Of a stretch of DNA of 64,000 nt, positions 57,414-64,000 are shown piece after piece. Within the stretch, counting starts at the first letter, position 1. Each line of letters opens with the position of its first letter. The notes under the pieces are model-generated. The model saw only the letters and a program-made list of their open reading frames with translations. It ran no database searches and was not told the DNA's origin. The translations under genes were made by a program, and so were the position numbers. This DNA comes from Pseudomonas oryzihabitans (GTDB taxonomy: Bacteria > Pseudomonadota > Gammaproteobacteria > Pseudomonadales > Pseudomonadaceae): assembly GCF_006384975.1 (NCBI RefSeq), contig NZ_CP021645.1:2756001-2820000 (forward strand). Reading direction: 5' to 3'.

Positions 57414-57851
57414 ATGCACGCGCCCCGCCTGCCCCTGACCCTCTACCACGACGGTGCCTGTCCGCTCTGCGCCCGCGAGATCGCCTGGTTGCGGCGGCAT
57501 GCCGACCCGAGTCGCCTGCACCTGGTCGACCTGGCCGCGCCGGATTACCAGGCGCCGGCCGATGCCCCGCCGCGCCAGGTCATGCTCGACCTGCTGCATG
57601 CCCGCGATGCCGAGGGCCACTGGTTCCGCGGCCTGGATGCCACCTACTGGAGCTGGCGCACCGCCGGCCTCGGCCACTGGGCGCGGCCCCTCGCCTGGCG
57701 TCCGCTACGGCCCCTGCTGGAACTGGGTTATCGCCTGTTCCTGAAGCTGCGTCCGGGGCTGACCTGGCTGCCGCATCCGGACGGCGGGCGCCGCTGTCGG
57801 GATGACGCCTGCAGCCTGGACGAACGCCGCGAGGAGCGACGCAAGGGTTAG
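57414..57851 (+). CDS. DCC-family thiol-disulfide oxidoreductase-like protein (DUF393)
   Basis: A 145-residue DCC protein: LTLYHDGACPLCAREIAWLR has the D-x-x-C-x-x-C motif (Cys17 and Cys20 or so) that names the family, followed by RGLDATYWSWRTAGL, the conserved C-terminal pattern. ATG at 57414 is chosen; ATG at 57405 is in frame and adds three residues. An open frame continues far upstream through the SDR gene on the other strand, but that is overlap. Redox role is inferred. Confidence 0.85.
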   Translation: MHAPRLPLTLYHDGACPLCAREIAWLRRHADPSRLHLVDLAAPDYQAPADAPPRQVMLDLLHARDAEGHWFRGLDATYWSWRTAGLGHWARPLAWRPLRPLLELGYRLFLKLRPGLTWLPHPDGGRRCRDDACSLDERREERRKG

Positions 57852-57986
57852 CCCAGACCGGGATGGCATACTGCCGCAGGAGCCCAAGCGAGACGCCTTC
57901 GTGCCACCCTGCTGGCATCCGGCCATGGTTCGTTTGCGCGCCGGTCTGGGCTAAACTGCGCGGCTGTTCGCGTTACGGATCCTGAC

Positions 57987-59249
57987 ATGTCTGCTCTACC
58001 CGCTCGGGCCCTGGGCCTCGACTTCGGTACTTCCAACTCCACCGCCGGCTGGCTGCGGCCTTCGGGGGAGGTCTTGCTGCCGCTGGAAGAAGGCAAGGCC
58101 ACCCTGCCCTCGGTGATATTCTTCAACGCCGAGGAACGGCGCCCGGCCTATGGTCGCCAGGCGCTGCACGAATACCTGGAAGGCTACGAGGGCCGGCTGC
58201 TGAGATCGCTCAAGAGCCTGCTCGGCTCCAGCCTGCTCAAGGGCGAGACCAGCATCCTCGGCAGCGCCCTGCCCTTCACCGAGGTACTCGGCCTGTTCCT
58301 CGGCACCCTCAAGCAGCGCGCCGAAGCCCAGGCGAATCGCGCCTTCGACGCCGTGGTGCTGGGTCGTCCGGTGCACTTCGTCGATGACGATCCGGTCGCC
58401 GACCAGGAGGCCGAGGACACCCTGGCCGCCGTGGCGCGCCAGGTGGGCTTCAAGGATATTTCCTTCCAGTTCGAACCCCTCGCCGCCGCCTTCGACTACG
58501 AGCGCAGCATCGAGCGCGAGGAGCTGGTGCTGATCGTCGACATCGGCGGTGGTACCTCGGACTTCTCCCTGGTGCGCCTGGCCCCGGAGCGCCGCGAGCT
58601 GGCCGACCGCGCCGGCGACATCCTCGCCACCGGCGGCGTGCACGTCGGCGGCACCGACTTCGACCGCCAACTGAGCCTGGAAGGGGTGATGCCGCTGCTG
58701 GGCTACGGCAGCGCCATGAAGAGTGGCGCCACCATGCCCACCAGCCACTACATCAACCTGGCGACCTGGCACACCATCAACGCCGTCTACGCCAAGAAGA
58801 GCGTGCTGGGCCTGCGCGACATGAGATACGACGCCCAGGACACCCGCTGCATGGATCGCCTGTTCAAGCTCATCGAACAGCGCGCCGGCCACTGGCTGGC
58901 CATGCAGGTGGAAGACGCCAAGATCGCCCTGACCGACGACTGGCGCCGCACCCTGCGCCTGGATCGCATCGAGACCGGCCTGGCCGCCGATCTGGAACGC
59001 CCGCTGTTCGACGCCGCCATCGCCTTGCAACTGGAACGCCTCAGCCGCGGCGTGGACGACCTGCTGGCCCGCGCCGACCTCGACCCGGCGCGGGTCGACA
59101 GCCTGTTCTTCACCGGCGGCTCCAGCGGCATCCCGGCCCTGCGCCAGGCCCTGGCCAGACGTTTCCCGGGCGCCCGCCTAGTGGACGGCGATCGCTTCGG
59201 CAACATCGGCAACGGCCTGGCCATCGAGGCGTTCAAGCGTTACGGCTGA
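57987..59249 (+). CDS. yegD: YegD-like Hsp70 family protein
   Basis: A 420-residue chaperone-like ATPase. The actin-type nucleotide-binding motifs are LGLDFGTSNSTAGW (phosphate 1), LIVDIGGGTSDFSLV (phosphate 2) and FFTGGSSGIPALR (adenosine). It ends after the nucleotide-binding domain, without the substrate-binding domain of DnaK, as in the YegD family. ATG at 57987. Its 3' end overlaps the TetR remnant by 17 bp. Confidence 0.93.
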   Translation: MSALPARALGLDFGTSNSTAGWLRPSGEVLLPLEEGKATLPSVIFFNAEERRPAYGRQALHEYLEGYEGRLLRSLKSLLGSSLLKGETSILGSALPFTEVLGLFLGTLKQRAEAQANRAFDAVVLGRPVHFVDDDPVADQEAEDTLAAVARQVGFKDISFQFEPLAAAFDYERSIEREELVLIVDIGGGTSDFSLVRLAPERRELADRAGDILATGGVHVGGTDFDRQLSLEGVMPLLGYGSAMKSGATMPTSHYINLATWHTINAVYAKKSVLGLRDMRYDAQDTRCMDRLFKLIEQRAGHWLAMQVEDAKIALTDDWRRTLRLDRIETGLAADLERPLFDAAIALQLERLSRGVDDLLARADLDPARVDSLFFTGGSSGIPALRQALARRFPGARLVDGDRFGNIGNGLAIEAFKRYG

Positions 59250-59882
59250 CAGCACCGTCAGGGGCGCGAGCACCATAGAGATAGCCCAATACGGCGCGGG
59301 ATACGCGCTTCTGCAAGCCATCCTGCTCGGTCTCGCCCCGAGCGCCGGCGGCATCCGCCAGCCCTCTGATGATTGCCAGGACATCGTCCGCTACCTGCGC
59401 AATGGAGATGTCTGGCGGCAATTGCAGGTCAGGATGCTGAAGTGCCCTCGCAAGGATCTCGCGTAGCCGAAGCAAGACCTCGTACCGTTCCTTATCGTGG
59501 GGTAACCGCGCTTCTTCGATTCCAATAGCCGCGCCAGCGCCGGGCGCTGCAATTGGTGGCGTACCGCGGCGCCTATCAAGCCGGCAAGAATCTCCGCGCC
59601 GCTCGCCAGCGCCAAGGCCCGCTCGGAATCGGCGATGAAGCCTGAGGCTTCACGCACGATCAAGGCGCCGAGCAGGGCCTCCTTACTCGGGAAATACTGA
59701 TAGAGCGAGCCAATGCTGACTCCCGCTCGCTCCGCCACCGCATTGGTGGTGAAGCCACCCATGCCTCGCTCTTCCAGAATGCGAGCTGTGGCCTCGACGA
59801 TGACCGCCAGCGTATTGGCTGAACGCGCCTGACGCGGGATTTTCCGTGGACGCGGACGTTGACTATCGGGGGGTTGGGTCAT
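59233..59882 (-). pseudogene. TetR/AcrR regulator with a frameshift
   Basis: The first ~120 codons (from ATG 59882: RPRKIPRQARSANTLAVIVE, then VSIGSLYQYFPSKEALLGAL) are a normal TetR helix-turn-helix. Near 59515-59523 the reading frame is broken: LARLLES continues as off-frame sequence, while the other frame gives EEARLPHDKERYEVLLRLRE and a normal C-terminus to the stop at 59233. One missing base (GGAAATCGA becomes GGAATCGA) would explain it. It may be a true pseudogene or a sequencing error. It is divergent from the darcynin-like gene, separated by a perfect 9-bp inverted repeat. Confidence 0.75.
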
Positions 59883-59886
59883 GCTG

Positions 59887-59923
59887 GAATGCGAGTACCG
59901 AATGTGAGCATAAGCTCGCATTC
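59887..59923. promoter_or_regulatory. Palindrome between the TetR remnant and darcynin-like gene
   Basis: GAATGCGAG (59887-59895) and CTCGCATTC (59915-59923), perfect 9-bp arms 19 bp apart, just outside the two gene starts. A likely TetR operator for autoregulation and control of the neighbouring gene. Confidence 0.65.
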
Positions 59924-59956
59924 TAATCAGGTCATCCCCATACACAAGGAACGACC

Positions 59957-60325
59957 ATGACACCTGAAACCCTCGACTTCGAACCCACTCTCACCGCCTT
60001 CATGTTGGTCAAGACCGCTCCCGAATGGCTAGCGTTGCCCATCAATCGCCGTTTCGAACTGCTCGGTGAATACATCACCCCACTGCTGCGCAAGTATGCC
60101 GACAGCGTCAGGCTGCGCTTCTACGATGTGGAGTTCTATGCAGCCCACGTGACCGACATCTGGCTGTGGGAGGCACGCGATCACCAGGTCTATCAACTGC
60201 TGGTAGAAGAATTGCGCGAGACACCGTTCTGGGATCGCTATTTCACCATCGTCGACATCTTGGTCGGTGTGGAGAACGCCTATGCCCGCAACTATGGTCG
60301 GGTACCGGTGACTGCACTGAGTTGA
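59957..60325 (+). CDS. Darcynin-like family protein
   Basis: A 122-residue small protein with the compact pattern [40 protein letters not shown], and [20 protein letters not shown], which I associate with the darcynin family. No catalytic motif is evident. ATG at 59957 with AAGGA upstream. It is divergent from the broken TetR gene with an operator-like palindrome between, so it may be its regulated target. Function is unknown. Confidence 0.7.
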   Translation: MTPETLDFEPTLTAFMLVKTAPEWLALPINRRFELLGEYITPLLRKYADSVRLRFYDVEFYAAHVTDIWLWEARDHQVYQLLVEELRETPFWDRYFTIVDILVGVENAYARNYGRVPVTALS

Positions 60326-60602
60326 GCCTGTCTCTTCCACCGGAAACGACGCAAGGAGAGTGCTGCGCGTCTGGCTGACGGCAAACCGGATCCCGTCGGC
60401 ACTCGGTTGCGTCGATGAGACCAGGCCTCTTGGGCGACCTGGCGCAGCTCTACCACGGCTCCACACCAAAGCCCGTCGGTAAGCGACGCTAACCAGGCTG
60501 TCCAGACGTCACGGAGTTCTGTGGACAGGGTCAGCGGCCTATCGTGTTTTCCAGGCGCTCGCCTCTTGTCGAGGAGAGTCCTGAACACGGGAGTTAACCG
60601 TC

Positions 60603-61109
60603 ATGAACCGAGCGGAACGTCTGGGCTGGGCCGCCACCCTGTCCTTGGTCGCCCTCTTCGATACCCCTGGCAAGGCCGGAGCCAGCGAGTCCGCTACCGA
60701 GCGCAATCGGCAGCTCATCGAACGGGCCTTCGCCGATTGGACGAGAGGGCACGGCCGCTTTTTCGACGATGTCCTCTCGCCCGAGGTGGTCTGGACCATC
60801 CAGGGCAGCGGCCCCGCCGCGAGGGTTTATCACGGCCGCCAGGACTTCCTGCAACAGGCGGTGCAACCATTCGCGCAACGCCTGGAAGCGCCCCTGGTGC
60901 CCCGCGTACAGGCCATCTGGGCGCAGGGCGATACGGTAGTGGTGCGTTGGAACGGCACGGCCACCACCCTTGATGGCGCGCCCTATCGCAACGAATACGT
61001 CTGGATCTTCGAGGTGCACGAGGGCCGGGCGACCCGGGTCGAGGCCTTTCTCGATTTGCGTCCTTATCAGGACGTCATCGACCGTATCCCGCTAGGTATC
61101 GCTCCCTGA
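60603..61109 (+). CDS. SnoaL-like/NTF2 family protein
   Basis: A 168-residue protein. After a signal-like N-terminal segment (LGWAATLSLVALFDTPGKAGA, about 30 residues) the rest is a nuclear transport factor 2-like fold: NRQLIERAFADWTRGHGRFF, VVWTIQGSGPAARVYHGRQD, VVRWNGTATTLDGAPYRNEY, IFEVHEGRATRVEAFLDL. Such folds serve as small-molecule isomerases, hydrolases or binding proteins. It converges with the MFS gene (18-bp overlap). Substrate unknown. Confidence 0.82.
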   Translation: MNRAERLGWAATLSLVALFDTPGKAGASESATERNRQLIERAFADWTRGHGRFFDDVLSPEVVWTIQGSGPAARVYHGRQDFLQQAVQPFAQRLEAPLVPRVQAIWAQGDTVVVRWNGTATTLDGAPYRNEYVWIFEVHEGRATRVEAFLDLRPYQDVIDRIPLGIAP

Positions 61110-62543
61110 AGGCCTTTGCCAACTCAATCCCGCCGCCAGCGCCAAGGCGCCGGCAATCGCCAGGGACGTCAGCGCAAAGGCGAAGCGAACCGTCGCGGCA
61201 GGGGCGCCGTCGGGGGCGAGTAGGAAGAACAGGCCACCCAGGAGCGCGACCGACAGGGCAGCGCTGATCTGCAAGGTGGCATTCATCAAGCCGGCCGCGA
61301 GACCGGCCAAGCTCGGTGCCACCTGGTCCGCGTTCAACCTGACCAGGGCGGGCAGCGCGATGCCCTGCCCCAGGCCGATCAAGAGCAGCGGAACGGGTAG
61401 CCAGGCGGGTGAGCCCGCCAGGGCGGCTACCAGCACCAACCCCGTGACCTCCAGGGCCATGCCCAGGGAGGCGGTGCGGGTGCCCAGGCGCTGGGCGATG
61501 CGTGGACTGCACAGGGGACCGCACAGAAACCCGACTCCCAAGGGCAGAATCGCCCAACCCGCCGCCAAGGCGCCGTGGCCCAGCCCCGCCTGCTGGTAGA
61601 CGGCGAAGATGAGGAAGAAAGAGGCAAGGGCGTAGAACAGGAAGGTCGCCAGCAGGCTGCGGCGCAGTCTGGCTGCCGCGAGCAGGGAGGGCAGCACCAA
61701 GGGCATTTCACCCGCCCCTTCCTTGCGCTGCTCGTAGCGCCAGAACAGCCACAGCAACACCCCACTCAAGAGCAACAGGGGTACGGACCACCAGGGCCAC
61801 TCGAGTCGCGGCGCCTCGACGAGGGGGACGACCAGCGCCAATAGCCCTGCGGCGAGCAAGCAGGCGCCGATGACGTCCAGCCGCGCTCCCTGATTCGCCC
61901 GACTCTCGCGCAGCCAGGCCAAGGCGGCAGGCAAGGCGCAGAGGATGATGGGAAGGTTGATGAGAAAGATGCTGCGCCAGCCGAGGCCGAAGGGACTGGC
62001 TTCGATCAGCACGCCACCCAACACCTGGCCGCTGACCGAGGCGAGGCCGAAGGTGGCGCCATAAAGGCCGAGCGCCCGATTCTTCTCCTCCGCCGGGAAG
62101 GTGGCATGGATCAAGGCCAGGGACTGGGGCGCCATGATGGCGGCGGCTATGCCCTGCAGCAGCCGCCCGGCGATGAGGGCCTCGGGCGAGGGTGCCAGTC
62201 CGCACAGCGCCGAGGCCAGGCCGAAGCCCACCATGCCGCCTAGATAAACGCGCTTGCGACCGTAGAGATCGCCTAGCCGCCCACCCAGGATCAGGGTGAC
62301 CGCATAGGCGGTCGCATAGACCGACACCACCAGTTGGGCGAGATCCGAAGACGCCTGGAAGTCGCTACGGATCACCGGCAGTGCCACATTGACGATGAAG
62401 AAGTCGAGCGGCGGCAGCAGCGTGCCGAGCAACAACACCCCCAGGGCGAACCAGCGGCGGCTGTCGGGTTGTGCCCTGGTACCGTCCGCTGCTCGCGGGT
62501 GGGCGACACCCGCCTCTAGGCCCTTGCAGGCGCCCGTTACCAT
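61092..62543 (-). CDS. MFS transporter, DHA2/EmrB-QacA type (14 helices)
   Basis: A 483-residue multidrug-type transporter. Family marks: LLPPLDFFIVNVALPVIRSD (motif D1), GRLGDLYGRKRVYLGGM (motif A), GRLLQGIAAAIMAPQSLALI (motif B/C), and SVSGQVLGGVLIE. I prefer ATG at 62543, with GAGAGGG upstream, over ATG at 62570, which has no ribosome site. It is divergent from a LysR regulator. Drug or solvent export is inferred. Confidence 0.88.
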   Translation of the reverse strand: MVTGACKGLEAGVAHPRAADGTRAQPDSRRWFALGVLLLGTLLPPLDFFIVNVALPVIRSDFQASSDLAQLVVSVYATAYAVTLILGGRLGDLYGRKRVYLGGMVGFGLASALCGLAPSPEALIAGRLLQGIAAAIMAPQSLALIHATFPAEEKNRALGLYGATFGLASVSGQVLGGVLIEASPFGLGWRSIFLINLPIILCALPAALAWLRESRANQGARLDVIGACLLAAGLLALVVPLVEAPRLEWPWWSVPLLLLSGVLLWLFWRYEQRKEGAGEMPLVLPSLLAAARLRRSLLATFLFYALASFFLIFAVYQQAGLGHGALAAGWAILPLGVGFLCGPLCSPRIAQRLGTRTASLGMALEVTGLVLVAALAGSPAWLPVPLLLIGLGQGIALPALVRLNADQVAPSLAGLAAGLMNATLQISAALSVALLGGLFFLLAPDGAPAATVRFAFALTSLAIAGALALAAGLSWQRPSGSDT

Positions 62544-62696
62544 AGCTGCCCTCTCTCGCAATCTGCTCATAGCTGATCACCCATGCAGAGCCAGTTCCAA
62601 CCTCACTGGCAAGGGTCCGACGGACCGGGATTGACGTGAGCCCTCATGGTCTCCCCTACGTTATTGTTTGGGGACTGCCCTTCCTGCATATTGAAT

Positions 62697-62710
62697 GTTC
62701 ATTTTTGAAC
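62697..62710. promoter_or_regulatory. Dyad near the MFS/LysR divergent promoter
   Basis: GTTCA (62697-62701) and TGAAC (62706-62710) with a TTTT spacer, in an AT-rich patch 12 bp before the LysR start. It resembles T-N11-A LysR sites (TTGAATG...GAACG). Autoregulation and control of the efflux gene are inferred. Confidence 0.4.
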
Positions 62711-62721
62711 GAGAGTTCGCC

Positions 62722-63585
62722 ATGGAATGGGGTGATGTGCGGATCTTCCTGGCGGTTGCCCGCGGCGGGTCCTATGGCTCGGCGGCGCGGGCGCTGGACA
62801 TCAGCCACCCGACAGTGGGTCGAAGGATCAAGGTGCTCGAGGAAGAAGCCGGGCAGGCGCTGTTCCGCCGCACCAGTGACGGTCTGATCCTCACCAATTC
62901 AGGCGATGCGGTCTTCGCCCTGGCCGAGTCCATGGAAGCCTCGGCCCTGGCCATGGAGCGGCGCCTGGCCGGTAACCATGAACGCCTGGAGGGACTCTTG
63001 CGGATTTCCTCGGCGGATTGGTTTGCCGGCTACGTCCTGGCGCCGGTCCTGGCCGAGCTGAGCCGTCGGCACCCCGCCGTGGTGCCCGAGGTGATCGCCA
63101 GCTATCGCCTGCTGGATCTCTCCCGGCGCGATGCGGACGTGGCCTTTCGCCTGGTGCCCTTCAGCGAACCGGATATCGTGCAGCGGCGTTTCCTGACCCT
63201 GCCCTATGGGCTCTATGGCTCGGCCGCCACCGCGCTGGCCGTGCAGGAAGACCCGGCTTCGGTCGGCCTGATCCTGATGAACACCGCGCAAGCGCACTTC
63301 CCCGATGTCGCCTGGCTGATCGAGCGGCTACCGGAGTCACGACGCGCTTTCACCAGCACCAGTCGGACGGTCCAGGCGCAGCTGTGCCGGCGCGGCCTGG
63401 GGGTCGCCGTCCTGCCCCGCCCGGTCGGCGATGCGACGGCAGGACTGCAGCTGATCGAGACCTTCGGCCCGCCGCCGTCGCGGGAGATCTGGGTGGGCTA
63501 CCACCAGGATCTGCGTCTCATGGATCGGCTGCGCGCGCTGCTGGATATCGCGGAGGAGTTGCTGGGCCCCGCAGGCGAAGCCTGA
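62722..63585 (+). CDS. LysR family transcriptional regulator
   Basis: A 287-residue LysR regulator of the short, WHTH-first type: WGDVRIFLAVARGGSYGSAA and SHPTVGRRIKVLEEEAGQAL, then a substrate-binding domain. ATG at 62722 is preceded by GAGAG; a longer start at 62695 lacks one. It is divergent from the DHA2 efflux gene, which it probably controls. Confidence 0.88.
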   Translation: MEWGDVRIFLAVARGGSYGSAARALDISHPTVGRRIKVLEEEAGQALFRRTSDGLILTNSGDAVFALAESMEASALAMERRLAGNHERLEGLLRISSADWFAGYVLAPVLAELSRRHPAVVPEVIASYRLLDLSRRDADVAFRLVPFSEPDIVQRRFLTLPYGLYGSAATALAVQEDPASVGLILMNTAQAHFPDVAWLIERLPESRRAFTSTSRTVQAQLCRRGLGVAVLPRPVGDATAGLQLIETFGPPPSREIWVGYHQDLRLMDRLRALLDIAEELLGPAGEA

Positions 63586-63611
63586 GCTCCTGTCACCGGG
63601 GCGACAGGAGC
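63586..63611. terminator. Hairpin between convergent LysR and SDR genes
   Basis: GCTCCTGTC (63586-63594) and GACAGGAGC (63603-63611), perfect 9-bp arms, loop 8. It follows the LysR stop directly and faces the SDR stop, so it may end both transcripts. No T-run. Confidence 0.55.
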
Positions 63612-63624
63612 AGGCGGGAGGCAA

Positions 63625-64000
63625 TCAGGCGCCGAAGGCCCCATCGATGGTATGCATGGCGCCCGTGACGAAGCCGGCCTCGGGTCCGGCCAGCCAGGCC
63701 ACCATGCCGGCCACCTCCTCGACGCGGCCGTGGCGCTTGATCGCCAGGAAGCTGTGCATCATGTCCTTCATCGGCCCCTCCGCGGGATTCATGTCGGTAT
63801 CTATGGGCCCCGGCTGCACCACGTTGACGGTGATGCCGCGCGGCCCGAAATCCCGCGCCAGGCCGCGGGCCAGTCCCTGCAGCGCGGATTTGCTCACGGC
63901 GTAGGCGGCCAGGCCGGGAACCGGCATGCGGTCGCCATTCACCGAGCCGATCACGATGATGCGGCCACCGGCCGGCATCTGCCGCGCGGCCTCCACCGCG
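63625..64000 (-). CDS. SDR family oxidoreductase, partial (C-terminal part)
   Basis: About 124 C-terminal residues are visible; the N-terminal Rossmann half lies outside the window. RIIVIGSVNGDRM (Ser), AAYAVSKSAL (YxxxK) and VVQPGPIDTDMN are typical SDR residues, and the end GAMHTIDGAFGA is the usual C-terminus. It converges with the LysR gene. Confidence 0.88.
   Translation of the reverse strand, partial: AVEAARQMPAGGRIIVIGSVNGDRMPVPGLAAYAVSKSALQGLARGLARDFGPRGITVNVVQPGPIDTDMNPAEGPMKDMMHSFLAIKRHGRVEEVAGMVAWLAGPEAGFVTGAMHTIDGAFGA

Overview
The window looks like chromosomal DNA of a high-GC Pseudomonas. This is inferred from gene content and arrangement: a ureD-ureA-GNAT-ureB-ureC urease block, an ethanolamine eat-eutB-eutC operon, an azurin, an OprD-type porin beside a quiC1/shikimate transporter pair, a PA0069-type radical SAM gene under a LexA box, and dispersed REP-like palindromes. 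A lineage near P. oryzihabitans/psychrotolerans would fit but cannot be proven here.

Layout. 1-9.8 kb: a two-armed catabolic cluster around a LysR regulator. The left arm (minus strand) carries SMP-30 lactonase, FAH-family hydrolase, NAD epimerase/dehydrogenase, MFS transporter and SDR. The right arm (plus strand) carries a VOC dioxygenase-like protein, Rieske protein, alpha/beta hydrolase and FAD monooxygenase. Both arms have a 25/33-identical upstream motif in mirrored orientation, a Crc-type A-rich site and a short leader ORF, so they appear to be one regulon for an unidentified (probably aromatic or heteroaromatic) substrate. 9.9-13.0 kb: acyltransferase, adenine deaminase, histidinol-phosphatase-like protein. 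13.0-15.1 kb: a large palindromic repeat and an IS110 element. 15.2-16.9 kb: ArnT-like glycosyltransferase. 17.0-21.6 kb: rutABCDF uracil catabolism with divergent rutR. 21.6-23.1 kb: hydrolase and GNAT. 23.1-28.3 kb: ethanolamine uptake and cleavage with a divergent AraC regulator. 28.3-29.2 kb: second palindromic repeat. 29.3-33.2 kb: urease. 33.3-35.0 kb: an AT-richer AAA ATPase + DUF4276 pair that looks like a defence system. 35.1-43.4 kb: housekeeping and accessory genes (DUF2809, TcyP-like carrier, lipoprotein, glutathione peroxidase, azurin, LOG protein, two paralogous SDRs around a ManA-like gene), with a third palindromic repeat at 38.2-39.0 kb. 43.7-49.7 kb: quinate/shikimate-type module (TetR, quiC1, MFS, porin). 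49.8-51.6 kb: PAAR - DUF6402 - small membrane protein, a type VI secretion cargo module with a sharp composition break. 51.8-64 kb: SOS-linked radical SAM gene, S9 peptidase, DUF502, SDR, DCC protein, YegD-like Hsp70, a frameshifted TetR with divergent darcynin-like gene, SnoaL-like protein, drug-efflux MFS, LysR, and a truncated SDR.

The strongest candidates for something not well described are the mirrored LysR regulon with its leader ORFs (1-9.8 kb), the ATPase/DUF4276 pair (33.3-35.0 kb), the composite palindromic repeats (three copies), and the modular PAAR cargo locus (49.8-51.6 kb). No tRNA, rRNA or CRISPR array was seen.
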